Positions 40,613 to 53,479 of a DNA stretch of 64,000 nucleotides are shown here, in pieces. The stretch is from Euryodendron excelsum (taxonomy: Eukaryota; Streptophyta; Magnoliopsida; Ericales; Pentaphylacaceae), in contig CM065387.1 in NCBI GenBank assembly GCA_033060915.1, positions 44,037,501 to 44,101,500 of the forward strand, written 5' to 3'. How positions within the stretch are numbered: position 1 is the first letter of the stretch; each line of letters starts with the position of its first letter. Both the position numbers and the translations under genes were made by a program. The notes below the pieces were generated by a model, which saw nothing but the letters and a program-made list of their open reading frames with translations, was not told the origin of the DNA and ran no database searches.

Positions 40613-40849
40613 TTGAAGGCAAAGGCGAATATTCAAGAAATTTGGGAATTGTGCAACTAATGGATTGCCTCTCCATCATCTACAACAACGACAGTATCTG
40701 CGGCTTAGGCCTTGGGTGACGATGTTTCATCATTTTTCTTGCTTAGTTTAGTTTAGTTTAGTTTAGTATAACAAGTTTGGAGTTAGTTATGTTTATTAAG
40801 TGGATTGCATTGCATTCATCTTTACGTGGTATCGCAAGAAGTGCTTAGG

Positions 40850-42146
40850 TGAATCACTCTCAAACATGATGTAAATTTGAGCTTCCCTGCAAGAGAATAT
40901 GTGTTGTGATTGAAATATAAAACTTGGTAAGTACCAAAGTCGATTTTCTCAAGAAGCAAGCCAAAGATAGGCTACTAACAATTAGAGAACTCTAACCTAA
41001 CTTGAATTGAATTGCAACTAAGTAAATTAAATCTAAGTAACAAAAGGACCAATTTTTTTTTGGTTTTGAACAATTGATTTGATTACACTAATTAAAGCAA
41101 TTAACAACAATTAAACTAAATTTGAGAAGTAAGGGAAAGGGGCTTGGACACAAATGCTTCAATTGGCCAATATAATCTCCAAGACTTTAATAAAGGTATA
41201 TATATAACTCAAATTAAAGATCTCTCTGTGGACTTTTGATTCAGAAGATTTTTAACTATAGAAATTAGGACTTATTAGCTATACAGGTTAGATATACCAC
41301 AAATAAATACTCCATAGGTTCAAACCATTGATTTGTGCATACCCTATACTAACCCTAAGATTGTGCATATGAGTTACCAAATATAATATTGAAACTAGGT
41401 TTTCTAACCAATCTAGGCTTCTATTGTAATAAACTCAAGTAATAAGAGATAAAATCAATGACAAACATTATACCTCCATGAAAATTTGAAAACCCTTGGC
41501 CAATCATCACATTTACATTCAAGACAAGCTTAGCTACTAAAATTTATGGACATGAGTATGAAAATGAAAATATTTTGCATTGAAATATAAATCCAACTGT
41601 TTGATTATAAGGAAAGTGAAGAAATGCAATGAAATTTAGATTATCTACCTTTAAAACTACTCCTACAAACCCTAAAACCTGAATTTACAAAAATCGGCCA
41701 AAGTTGCCTTATATAGCTAATATAAAATAGGGGCGCTGCTAACTGTTTGAAAGCCTTGGACTACAATTCAAACGGCCGTTCGCACGCCTTGGACTACTGT
41801 TTGAACTGGTTTTGTACCTCTTTGAGTCACCTTTTTTCTATTGCACACTATCAAACTTGATTTGAACGATAAAATGAGCTCTTTGAATCTTCATTTGCAT
41901 TCAAACGGCGGTTCGAACATTGGGTCCGTTTGAACGTTTGGGCTGGGCATTCGAATGGTGGACTCATCCATTTGAACACTCCTTTGCAATTTTGCTCACT
42001 TTGGTTCTTTTAAGCTCCAATTCCTGCACAAGGTTTGATAAAGCAACTTTAGGCATAAAACTAACTAATAAAGCAATATTAAATCTAATTTAGGGCCAAC
42101 AACCAACTAAATAGGGCAACAAGATTACACTTTTGGAGTGTAATCA
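40850..42146 (-). mobile_element. Solo LTR, same family, opposite orientation
   Basis: 1297 bp between perfect 5-bp duplications TTAGG (40845-40849 and 42147-42151). Read on the minus strand it starts TGATTACACTCCAAAAGTGT and ends GAGAGTGATTCA. It has TTCGAACG/TTCAAACGG repeats (41755-41960). It is inserted in the leader of element IV, which carries a related LTR in the opposite orientation. Confidence 0.88.
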
Positions 42147-42449
42147 TTAGGTCTTTGTGCTTATTTGTGTATTAGTGGTATTGCTTTGTATGTGGAGATT
42201 AGAGGATCAACTGGGTGGAATTGATTATTAAATCAGTGGTGCTTGCATGTGAAGATTGGAGGCTCAGAAAGAAGAATATTAAGAATTCGTTGTGTATGAT
42301 GTGTTGAGGCACGGTGCGCTAATTTTATGTGCATAGCATCTTGTATTCATTATGCATGTATTATTGGGGTAAAGATTCTACCGGATGCCTCAGAAGGAAT
42401 TTTTTTTTTTTTTTTTTGTGATTTGTCTTTCTACGCTTCTTAGCTTCAC

Positions 42450-43647
42450 ATGAACTTAGGTAACATGACAAACCTTCCACCGAATACGGAGAATTTCCCT
42501 CTCAACCTACCAAATTTCCATCCTCAAGCCGAGAGAGAGGATGACATGAGCTTGCACAAGAACGAGAGTGTGCATAGTTATAGCAATGCATAATTGTCTC
42601 TATTTAGATTGCTTCTGGACTATCTTAATCCTGCTCGTTAATGCCAACACTCATGCATTGTCCTCCCTCCTAACCACCATGCTTTGAGTCTTAAAATGTG
42701 TATAATGCAATGCAATCCAAAGCTCAGAGGGTTGGACACAGAATGACCCTACAACCATCTCAAGGAGTTTCTTGTTGTTTGCGTCACATTCCTTGATGAC
42801 CAAAACCAATGCCCGATAGAGATTGTAAGGCTTAAACTTTTTCCCTTCTCACTTAAAGATAAAGCTAAAGCCTAGTTTAACTATTTACATCCTAGGTTGA
42901 TATTGTCATGGGATCACCTCTAAGGTGAGTTCCTTCAAAAGTACTTCCCAGAGCATAGAATCAAGTTGAATTGTTGCTAAATTTCTCAATACACCCCACA
43001 TGTCAACGAAACCTTTTACCAATGTTGGGAGAGGTACAAAGAGTTGTTAAACTCTTGCCCTCACCATGGTCATGAAATCTAGAGAGTGATTAGTAATTTC
43101 TTCACTTCTCTTACTCCAGAGCTTAAAAGATTAGTTGAGACGATGTGTAATGGGAAGTTCTATGAGAAAACCTAATATGAGGCTTATGAGTTTTTTAACT
43201 TTGTAGCCCAAAACATAAGAGATTGGATCACGACCGGGACATAAAATACTAGCTCTTGGTTGAATGTGCAATGGGGATGGAAGTTCACTTTGAGAAAGGT
43301 AGATGACGTGAGTGCCAAATTGAATGCCCTAACTAAGAAGTTAGAGGCACTTGATATGAACAATGTGAACATTGTGGTTAGTGGTAATGTTATGCCTAAT
43401 GAGCCCATTAGTGAGGTGATATGTCCCATGTGTGGGAACTTTGATCATAGGACAAGTGATTGTCCCACAATTCCAGTTCTTAGGGAGGTTTTACATGGCT
43501 AAATTAACACTATTAGTTAATACAACAAGCCATATAACATTGAAGGAGGTCAAGGGGACCCTTATTCTTCAACCTACAATTCGGGGTGTGAAATCACCCT
43601 AATTTTGGTTAGAGGAATGAAGGGATCTCTCAACAATTTCAACCACT
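42450..43647 (+). pseudogene. Athila-type gag, N-terminal part
   Basis: Reads from ATG at 42450 (MNLGNMTNLPPNTENF). The Retrotrans_gag core shows as 'EFLLVCVTFLDDQNQ', PFSLKDKAKA*FN (Trp to stop), FLQKYFPEHRI, ERYKELLNSCPHHG and ETMCNGKFYEKT. After a coiled-coil-like 'VSAKLNALTKKLEALDMNN' block comes a zinc knuckle CPMCGNFDHRTSDC (43417-43460), then 'NNFN'. Frameshifts and many stops are present. The coding sequence is cut at QQFQP by element V and continues at 63842. It encoded the particle protein of element IV. Confidence 0.82.
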
Positions 43648-46600
43648 TGTCGCGCCTAGATTTTTCGCACTCGAGGAATACACACACAAGCGAGAAAAAT
43701 ACTATACTCGCTCGTGAGAACTCACCCTCCTAGAAGAATGAGTGCGACTATATTTGAATTGAAAATAGATTTGAATAAAGGGCTTTTGAAAAAAGTTTGG
43801 AGTCGCCACCTAACTTGACTAAGGTGAGTTAGGCCACCTTAAAACTAAGCACAATTCGAAGACTACACTTAAGGTTTTTGGAAAAAGTTTTTGAAAATAC
43901 CATCTCAAGAGAGGGTTTTTAGCAAAACAGGTTGTTTGGCAACCTTTGAAATATAATTATACCCTTTTTGAAAAATAACTCCGTTTTGGTCTTTACAAAC
44001 AGTGATCTAGGTTCGGAGGTTGGTTACGTGTAGGGAAGACGCACTAAGCCATCACCTTACCCTGCCCTTACGGTACCTACATGTCTATTTACCCTAAATT
44101 CACCTCTGAGAGTCTTCAACTAACTATTGTTCGATCTTATCCACTTCAGAAAACAATGTTTAAAAAGACATGATGCATGATATGCAAGTGCAAGAAAAGA
44201 GAGTTGGAAATGGATTTGGAAAGAAAGAGATAGAAGTTTGAAATTGGAAAGAAGGTTTTGAAAATTGAAATTGAAGATTGAAAATAGATTTTTAGAATTA
44301 GAAATTGGAAATAGAACATAGACTTAGAAACTTGAAGAAGATTGTAGAATTGGAGATTTAAAAAAAGTTGTGGAAATAGAAATTTGAAAAATGTGGTGGA
44401 CTTTGAAATTTGAAAGAAGTTGTGACCGCACCCATGAGGGTTGCCTACGTATCCTTTTGGAGGAATCAGGTCAGTCGTAGTTCGGACAGGAGTCCAATTG
44501 AAAATAAAAGAGTTGATTTAGAAAAGAGTTGAAATTGGAATTTGGATTGGAATTGAAAGAGTAGGGAAATTTGGTCTTTGATTGGAAGATTTGAAAAGAT
44601 TGGTTTTGAAAGACTTGGTTTGAGGAAACCTAGACTTAGGAACTTAGAAAAGAAAGATTGGATTTGACTTGGAAAAATTTTAGAAAAGAATTGACTTGAA
44701 TATTGGACTTGGAAGATTAGGAAACTTGGAATTAGGAAACATTCGAATTAGGAAAGTTTTAATTTAGGAAAGTTTCGATTTGAAAAGTTTCGCTTTAAGA
44801 AAGTTTTCATTTTAGGAAAAATTTTCGAATTAGGAAAGTTTTTCAAATAGGAAAGTTTTGAATTTGGAATGTTTTGAAATAGGGAAGTTTTCAAAATAGG
44901 AAAGTTTTGAATTTGGAATGTTTTGAAAATAGGAAAAGTTTAGTTTTAGAATTTGGAAAGTTTCCACTTAAGAAGGCTTTGAATTTAGAAAACTTCGAAT
45001 TTTAGAAAGAATTTAAATTAGAAAAGATTTAAATTTAGAAAAGGTTTGAAATTAAGAAAGTTTTCAACTTAAGTAAGTTTTGAATTAAGAAAGTTTTGAG
45101 TTTAGAAAAGTTTTAAATTTGGAAAATTTTAAAGTTTAGGAAAGTTTAGAATTTAGAAAGTTTTGGAAGTTTAGAAAGATTTAACTTCAAAAAGTTTTGA
45201 ATTTAGAAAGCTTTGGATTTTAGAAAGATTTGAAATTTAGAAAGTCTAAGATTTAGAAAGTTTTAAAGTTTGAGTTTTAGAAAATCTTGAGATTAGGAAA
45301 GGTTTGAGTTTAGGAAAGATTTGAAAACTTAGATTTGGAAAGTTAAGATTTGAAAAGGGGTAGAATTAGGAAAATGTTGAATTAGGAAAGATTTGAAAAT
45401 TGAAATTTAGAATTTAGGAAAGATTTTTATGTTCAAGTTTTGAAAACTTAAGATTTAGAAAAGTAGAAGATTAGGAAAGAGTTGAATTAGGAAATATTAT
45501 GATTAGGAAGGGATTAGATTTTCTTTCTAAAAGAGAAAATTTGATTTTGTTTACAAAAACAGAGGATTGGATCTAGTTTCCTAAACCGGAGATTGGATTT
45601 GGTTTTCTGGTAGGAAGATTTGATTTGATAAGGATTTGGAAAAGAAAGTTTTAGAAACCCTAGATTTGGAAGTGAGTAGCTTTGACGTAGAAAATAGGTT
45701 TTGGAAATATGTATAGTTTTGATGTAGAAAACATAAGGTTTTGGAAACCTAGGTTTTAAGGCAAGTTTGAAAACCATGTTTTTGGAAAGAAAATTAGGGT
45801 CTCCTAATCGTGGCTCTAGGGCTTGACTTGGGCTCTAAGGAAAGGAATTTTTGAAAAGTGTGTTTTTTGGAAACAAGTTTTTGAAAGGAAATCCTAGAAA
45901 GAAGTTTCTAGAAGATGAGTTTTAAAAAGAGAGCTTTTGGAAGAAGCTTTTTGGAAAGAGTTTTTAGAAAAGTGAATTTTGAGGAAGGCATGTTCTAGGA
46001 ACGAAACCTAAGGAGTGTTTTTAGGAAATGAATTTTGAGGAGAGTGTTTTGGAAAGGAGTTTAAAATAGATTTTTGAAGAGAGTTTTTTAAAACAATTTT
46101 GGGAGGAAGAGTTTTTAGAAAGCATGTTGAAAGAGAAACTTTGAAAATAGAGTTTTTTTGGAAAGTATGAAAACGTCTCATTTTCCTAAAGCGATTCTAA
46201 CCATAAGAAGGCTAGAACCACTTTAAGAAAGTGGTTTTGAAAATAATAAGGAGTTGAAAATATGGACCATGTTGGTCATTTTAAATATAGCACTTTCCTA
46301 AAGCAACCCTAGCCATGGAAAGGCTAGAATCACCCTAGGATTGTGATTTTGAAAACAAGTTTTGAAAAAGAAGATTTTGATACAATTTTGAAAACAAGTT
46401 TGAAAATGATTTTGAAAACGAATTTTGGAAGAATGTAAAAATCATGATATGCACAATGCAAATTTGGGGTCGTGAACATACAAGGTTAAGGCTTCACCAC
46501 ATAATCAAGAGGGCCGAACCCACGTGGTCTCTGGTTAGACTAAAAGAAAGCCCCCGACACGGTGACCCTCCAATAGCCTAATCTTACACATGGACCGGGA

Positions 46601-48668
46601 GTTCTCTTGTTTCAAGCATGCAAGAAAAAGGGGGGGGGGGGGGGAAAGAGATATGAGATTAAAATAGAAAAAACCCAAGTGGGTTAGGAGAGAGAAGAGA
46701 GAGGGGGGTAAGTGCTAAAATTTAAATAACAAGCCTACCTTGTGTCTTCTTTATTTTACTTAGCTTTACGCGCTTTGCTTTGCTTGTCTTGCTTCAATCT
46801 TCACTTCAATCTTCAAGAGTTCATCTTCAATCTTCAAACCTTCAGATTGCAGCCCTTCAAGTCTTCAAAGGAGGGTTGGAGGCCAGTGTATAAGTGTATG
46901 AGAGTGTATAGGAGTGTATAGGAGGCTAGGGTTTAGCTAGGGTTTGGAAAACCTAGAAAAGCTAGGGTTTTGGGAGTGTAGGAGCTTTGTATATCGAGAA
47001 TTAGGGTTTTTAGATTGAGTTTGCAGACCCCCTTCACGCTGGAAGAAGCTCTGTATTTATAAAGATAGGATAAACCTAGCGCCTGTTGTAGTGGCGCCAG
47101 ACCAAACTTCCTCTTGGCGCCACTAGGAGTGGCGGCAGGCCATTTCTTGGATTGGCGCCACTGCTAGCGGCACCAGCCAATTAGGAAAGTTTTAAGGTCG
47201 GCAAGCAACGTATCTTTGGAAGATTTAAGCGCCTGTACTAGTGACTACCAAGCAATTTTTAGCCTAGCTTCACTAGGAGTGACTCCGAAAAGTCCGGGGA
47301 TGAATTGAAGAGGCTAGGAATGACCCGGAGAGCCGAAAAAGGGCATGAACACTTAGAATAGCGTCCTAGAGGTATTTGACTTGAAAAATGAGGTTAGGAT
47401 GTGCCGGAAGGATTGACTGGGCCATTAGGGGCAAAAAGGTTAATCAAGCCGGAAAGCTGCCGGAACGGACCCGGAATGTCTTGGAAAAAGACTCGAGATT
47501 TGAAAACATTATTCAGAATGTTCCCAAAGGCTTGCCGGTTTGATACCCAGAGTTGGTGTAGTTGGAAAAGGCAACCGGCCCTCTAGGGGCAAAACAATCA
47601 TTTTGCACCGGGTTTGCCAAAACTGACTTAGAATGATCCGGAAAGATAAAGAAAGTTTGAGAACACTATAAGAAGCATTCTCGGGAGGCTACCGGTTTGA
47701 TACCCAGGGCCGGTGTGGTTCCTAGAGCATTCTAATGCCTAGGGGCAAAATGGTCATCTTGACCAGAAAGTCTCGGAATTGGCCCAAAACTGACTATAAG
47801 GCACCTAATCATGCCGGATTGCCTTTAAGACAATCTTGAAAAGTTGGACTTACCGTTCTGAGGATTCAAATGTGTTCTCAAGAAACGTGCCAAAAAATGG
47901 CCATAGGGGTAGTTTGGTCATTTTTCAACGAAGTGGGCTAGCAGGCATTGGTGTTGACTTGGGTTTTGAGTGTTTACGTCACTTTGATGGCCGTCAAGTG
48001 ATACAGGGGTTTATTGGCAATTCCCTATATCGACCTGTTAGCGAGTATTTCCGCTACTCTGACGGTTGCGATGTTTGCGAGTATTTTCGCTACTCTGACG
48101 GTTCGTAATCATTCCCGAGACTACCTGATCTCGGGAAACTGCTAAAGGGACTTAGCACCTGAGAATCAAGTTTCTCGAAAGGCGTGCCTAAACGGACATT
48201 TTTCCATTGGCGGGCTAGCAGGCACCAAAGGTGGACCGTTTTACTATCTAAGGGACTTGGGGTCTTGTCCCTGTCGACAGGTTTAAAGGGACTTACCGCT
48301 CTGAAGAGATTTTCTTCGAAAAATGTGTCGGACCATCTCGAGGAATCAACTGTCTCGAGGGAAGGATTGGTATTGAAATTGGACTTGGAAAGGGAACTTA
48401 CCGTCTTCAGAAAGACGCGCCTGTTGGAATTAGAAAGGGGACTTACCATTTTCGGAAAGACGTGCCTGATTTGGAATGAGATCGAACAATGCCCCCAAGG
48501 GCATTTTAGTCTTTTTGCCTCTACTTGGGGCCAGCAGGGCCAGCGAATCGATGAATTGGCGGGATTAGACTTAGAAAGTTGATTTTGATTGGAATACGTC
48601 CATATTGACTTGAGTACAAGTTTGGACAGAGCGTAGACTGTCGAGGGGTCAAAAATAGGGTGCTTACA
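43648..48668 (-). repeat. 3' LTR of element V (5,021 bp)
   Basis: Unbroken copy of the LTR. Contents: a ~0.9-kb array of degenerate AGGAAAGTTTGAATT units (44690-45500), a 15-base G tract (46630-46644), GGCGCCA-rich repeats (47075-47190), and sequence with paired 'gactt[g]ccgtcttcggaaag' blocks near 48390-48470. Frames in it (for example 48090-48582) are not genes; the partner LTR carries the same sequence with different stops. Confidence 0.88.
44690..45500. repeat. Degenerate short repeat array in LTR
   Basis: Tens of imperfect units built on TTAGGAAAGTTTTGAATTTG with variable spacing. The partner array is at about 58080-58870 in the other LTR. Strongly purine-biased on the plus strand. Confidence 0.75.
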
Positions 48669-48690
48669 GCTGCCCCTCTTTTTTTGTCTT
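48669..48690 (-). other. Polypurine tract of element V
   Basis: Minus strand AAAAAAAGAGGGGCAGC immediately before TGTAAGC of the 3' LTR. Confidence 0.8.
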
Positions 48691-50300
48691 TGCTTGTCAA
48701 AGACAGAAAACGATAAAATAAAAGCCCCATGTTGGCCGTGAGGCAGTCGGAGGGACAGACTTTGAAAATTTTCGACAATGGGGTTTAAAAATAGATATTG
48801 GGCCCAAAAGGCCTTCAGAAATGAGTCTTGGCAAGAGAGAAGGGCAAAACTGCCCAGAATTGGAAACTAGTGCCACTAGGTGTGGCGCCTTTGGCAAAAA
48901 AGCCTTGGCGCCTCTAGCAGAGGCGCCAGGCTTGGAATTAAAACCAAAAAAATTCTGGTTCGAACATTTGTGGCATTTTGGAAAGTTACTTGCAAATCTG
49001 AGAGACATCGCGAGGAAACCGACTTGGACATTGAATGAGCACCTCTTGGAGTCCACGGGTGATTGCCGGAAGTAAGCCACGTCGCTAAAAAAGTCACCGA
49101 AATAGAAAATTTCGCCGGAGAACTCCAAAAAAGTGAGTTTTTCAAATTTTTTGTTGATTTTGATGTGTAGAATTTCGTTTGAATTATGTGAGTAGTGAAA
49201 ATTAATGTTTTGATATGTTTTGAGCACTATGGTGATGTTGTTTTTGCATTTTGATGGTTGTTTGATTGAATTTGAGTGATTTTACGTGATTATGTGAAGA
49301 GAGTTTTCTACAGAAATTAGGAGTTTGTTCCTACAGGCTTGGGCATTGGGTTTTCTGGCTAGATTTTTGTGCAATGTGCCTTAGAAAAATGTGTTTAACA
49401 ACCGCGTAAAGTTTCGTGATTTTTTGAAAACTCAGTGAATTTTTGATGTTTTTGAAAAATAGAAAAATACTTAGAAAATTAGGAGAATTGAAAAACTCAG
49501 GAAATTGATGGAATTTTTAGAGTTTGAAATTTTGAAAAATGTAGGAATATTTTTAGAAAACATGTGAGATGATTTTGAGGAATTTTAGGATATTTTTAAA
49601 ACCAATGATTTATTAGAAAAGTAAACCCTATGTTTTAAAATTTTCAAAAAATTGAAAAGTGTGCCTAGATGCTGATGTTATGTGATTGTAACGTTAAAAA
49701 GTGCACGTTTTGTGTTTCGTGTTGATGTCATGGGTGTTGTAGGGGCCATTTTTTAAATGGGACTCTGCCGAAAGCTATTAGAAATTCAGAAAATGGGTTG
49801 AAAAAATTTTGAACTAAAATCTTTTTTAAGAAAAAAGATATAAAACCATTGAAGATGGGGCCTTTTTGGTGAAGAAAGCCTGAGAAACTCAGGGGCCTTA
49901 GAAACTATTGGAAGAAAAATTTAGGGAGACTTTGAAAAGAGGATTTGGGGAAGAACATATTTTGGAAGAGTTGAAAACTAATTTTGACTTTTAGAAAACT
50001 CAGGATTTTCGATGGGATTTATGGAAGATTTGAAAAACTTGGGAAAGAAGAAAAACCTTCTATAGGAGGAAGCTTTAAAAAACTCAGATTGGAATAAGAA
50101 GATTGGGCTGAATTTTGACTGAAAAACCTTGGAATTTTGATTTAGAAACCATTTGGAAATTTTGGACAAAACGTATAGGCAATTTACTTTGACTTGGCAT
50201 TTGAAATCTTTTATGTCAGTTGTTTATTTTATTTTACTTTAGTATGTTATTGTTTATCTACATGTAACGTATATTAACATCTCTTACCTTAGCTTGCCTT
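48691..50300. other. Element V internal, no gene recognised
   Basis: Region between the polypurine tract and the antisense gene. Plus-strand 48821-49075 has an open frame without recognisable domain. It contains GGCGCC motifs like those in the LTR (48870-48930), and otherwise AG/T-rich degenerate sequence similar in style to the LTR array. The part next to 50300 may be the promoter/leader of the PMD gene. Confidence 0.45.
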
Positions 50301-50313
50301 TTCAGGATAGCAA

Positions 50314-52151
50314 ATGCGGGTGATGATGGCTCTGAGAGGAGACGCCGCTCGGGGAAGGCGGCTTGGACAGATTCCACCAGCGGCTCCAGTCGATCTAGGG
50401 GCAGCCGACAATCTACTGAGCGGGCAACGTCTAGTCAGAGTGGTCGGGGGAGTAGGCCACCTATCGTCCCATTTCCTCCAATTGAGTAGGCTTTCGTAGA
50501 GGAGATTGGTGCAGAGGAGGAGGTACCGAGCCTTGGAGATCAGGTGACCGGTTATGGGAGAGCTTCCTCTTGGCATAGGCAGACGGATGCTAACTTGGGA
50601 GATTTGCAGATACCGAATATTCCCCCACTTGGGGATCTGGCTTAACACCCCAGCATATACTCCAGACAGCATTTGGCCCCTCCTCGAGTACACACAGCTT
50701 TTAGAGGGGGCTGTTAATCAAGTCTTCGTGACTATGTAGCGAGCTTCCCCATCATATCGTGCCTTCTAGGCGGAGATTGGATTTGGTGCCTTCATGGGAT
50801 TACAGGCTAATTGCCTGAACCGGCATTTGGTACTGGCGCTGGTTGAGCGGTGGTTTGGAGAGACCGGGACCTTTCATTTTGTTGGTTTTGAGTTAGGCCC
50901 CACTCCCTTGGACTGGGCGATCATCACAGGGTTTTCCTTTGTCGGCCAACGGATCACTCTATAGTCAGTTAGTAAGGACGAGGCCTGTTTGTTGTTAGAC
51001 TTGCCTCCTCCTGAGCGTTCTGCCTTCCTAATCTCTTGGATCAATCAGGGTGACCGTACCTTTACTACTGAGCCATCACCTGCCAGGCAGGATATTATGA
51101 GATGGCGACTTGTTTTTACATCATCTTTAGTTGCTTTTGCAACAACAACAAGTCGCTCGTGCCATGTCGGTTGGTCAGCATAGTAGTTGATCTTTGAGCT
51201 TTATCTAAGCTGGACTGAGGATCCTTCTCCTTTGGCTCCTTTCTTCGGTCGATGCAGGTTCAGACTTCTTCCTGTTGGGATAGCATGACTAGTTTCTGGC
51301 CTTTCCTCGTCTGGTGGAGCTACGAATACCTTCCTGTTCGTCACCCTGCAGTTGTTGAGGATGACCTCTATCCTTATGCTTTGAAGTGGGCTCGCGACTG
51401 GGTAGCCCAGCGATCGGAGATTACTGATTTTGTGACACTCCGGGCTAACCTGGAGCTGATTGAGGCGAAGGATGTGACTTGGCGGCCCTTCATTGGATTA
51501 GTTCATTATGAGACAGTCTGGTACTTAGTCTCGTTGTCCTTGTCGAGGGCTGCTTTTCTCAGTGATGACATTTGGGAGTCCTATCTCAGAGAGCAATACT
51601 AGCGACAGTTTCAAGAGGAGTTTCGATCAGCAGGGGCTTCGCTGGAGTATATGTTTGGAGCCTTGGTGGTGGGAGTGCCTATCCCTTATCAGGAGCGTTA
51701 GCCAGGTGCCGAGTTCCTGCTTCCCCCAGACACAGATTACGCTGCACACTTTGGGGCTCATTTGGCCGGTGCCTTCACCCGGTTTGAGGTAGTAGTCAGC
51801 GGGTACGCTCTTGGCCAGGAGATGGTTGACTTGTGGCGCCGTGCCGGAGGATATGTGCCCTAGGCTGAGTTTACTGCTGTGAGAGACTAGAGAGATCAGT
51901 ACCAGATGGAGCAGGATTAGTACCAGGCCGAGGTAGCTTCCTTGACGGCTCGGTTATCTCAGCTGGGCGGTGGCGGGGTATGTTGTTCTTTCCCTTCTTT
52001 TTCTTGCTCTGTGTCCTTTAGTTCTTCTTTCATGTAGCTGATTTTGGCTCTTCCTTCTTTGCAGGATACTGGTGCTTCGAGCAGTTATCCGCCTCCTCCG
52101 ATGCTGGGTTTCGGAGATTTTGATCCAAATGACATTGACTTTGACCTGTGA
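50314..52151 (+). pseudogene. Plant mobile domain (PMD) gene, antisense to the element, decayed
   Basis: Plus strand, opposite to gag. An N-terminal Ser/Arg-rich part (about 50314-50490) precedes the PMD-like core: LVLALVERWFGETGTFHF, GPTPLDWAIITGFSF (50780-50965), LLLDLPPPERSAFLISW, then FWPFLVWWSYEYLPVRHP, LYPYALKWARDWVAQRSE and a VTWRPF block (51280-51500). A C-terminal part reads ALGQEMVDLWRRAGGY and ends DFDPNDIDFDL-stop at 52151. GT/AG at 51979-52064 looks like a last intron. Many in-frame TAGs replace CAG or TGG, and the frame shifts. PMD proteins (MAIN/MAIL family and TE-carried forms) are linked to silencing and genome stability; the role in elements is unknown. Confidence 0.7.
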
Positions 52152-53479
52152 CAAATGCCCCTTGTGGAGATTCTAATCTTCCTTTTCCTCTATTCCTGAG
52201 ATGTATTTATGTTAGACAATTTTATTTTGTAAGCTCTGTACAAATATGGATATTTATGGTATTTAGAAGCATGGATAAACAAATACATATATGATTTTAG
52301 ATCAAGCAATCCATTTTCAATCAGAGTGGATTTTAATAGAGTTGTAATATAGGTCATGGTTATGGGGTTTTGCAAGAAAGGATAAAAGCTTAAACCTATT
52401 ATTTCTACTGGGTTTCTTTGCAGCCCAGGATCACCTTTAAATTTCCTTCTTGCTTTAGCTATATACTTTTCAAGGTGAAAATGACTCTTCTCTTTCACCC
52501 TTTCTATATGCTTTTTGAGATAAACATGACTTTTTTTTCTTCTTATTATGGCACAATCATGGTTTTCTTCAGGCCTTTCATTAAAGGAATTTTTTTTTTC
52601 GACCTTTTGCCCCTTGGCAACTCTTTTCCTTCATTTTGTCCTTTCTTTTCCTTCATGAAATGAATAATTCTTCGACCCTTTTTCCATAGACCTTTTCCTT
52701 GGCAGTTCAATCTACCCAATGGGGTGGCGATCCTTAGGTTGGGGTTTTGTCAAAGAAGGTAAATGGCTCAACAAGTTTGGCAAAAGGTTGCTTTTGACTG
52801 TATGAGAAATGAAATGAAGGCCTCTTTTTACTTTGGACTAGATTGCTTGATCTATAAAATTTCATGCGTTACCCTAACATGATAGAAGATGGATACCATT
52901 CCTAGAGTTCTCAACTATTGTCTGCCCCAGTGTGGGGAGGACAGTCTTGGATTAGGGTTGACAAGGAAAAATTTTGCTTTCCGCGAGGCACTAGGGGTTA
53001 AGCAAAGGGAATATAAGCACATTTGTTTATTTATTTAGTTATTTATTCATTTGTTTATATGTGGGGAAGTGAAAGATGACTCCTCTTCATTTTGACAGAC
53101 TGGCCACACATCGTTTAGTTTCAGTGTCTTGTAAGTGTCGCCTTTTGGTAGTATCCTCACTCATCCTCATCCTCTCTCTCTTTGGAAAGCTGATCATTTG
53201 GTGAGTAGTTAGCTCATGCTATCATCCCCTTATGTCAAATCATTCCATGAGACAGACCATGCCCCTTTGCATAAGAAGTAGCTATCATTCCCAAGAGACA
53301 TATAAAATAGCAGCAGTGAATAAAAAGACTTAATCATTTTATAATATTAGTGAAAAGCATATAGTCTTCGATTGACAGAAAAAGAAATGCAGTTTTTACT
53401 TTAAGAACAAAAGGTAAAGGGATAGAAAGAAAGTGGGTGAAAACACCCCTCTCTTGTATGCTTTTTAAGGGGTTCCCTT
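52152..53479. other. Element V internal, no gene recognised
   Basis: Where gag-pol would continue on the minus strand I find no protease or RT motif. The plus strand downstream of the PMD stop looks like 3' UTR (T-rich, 52200-52680). Short frames on either strand have no recognisable family. Confidence 0.5.

Noticed and set aside
48090..49227. Several long frames on both strands, up to 176 residues
   Set aside because: They lie in the giant LTR and just inside it. The partner LTR (63213-63677) shows the same sequence with different frames, so they are not conserved coding.
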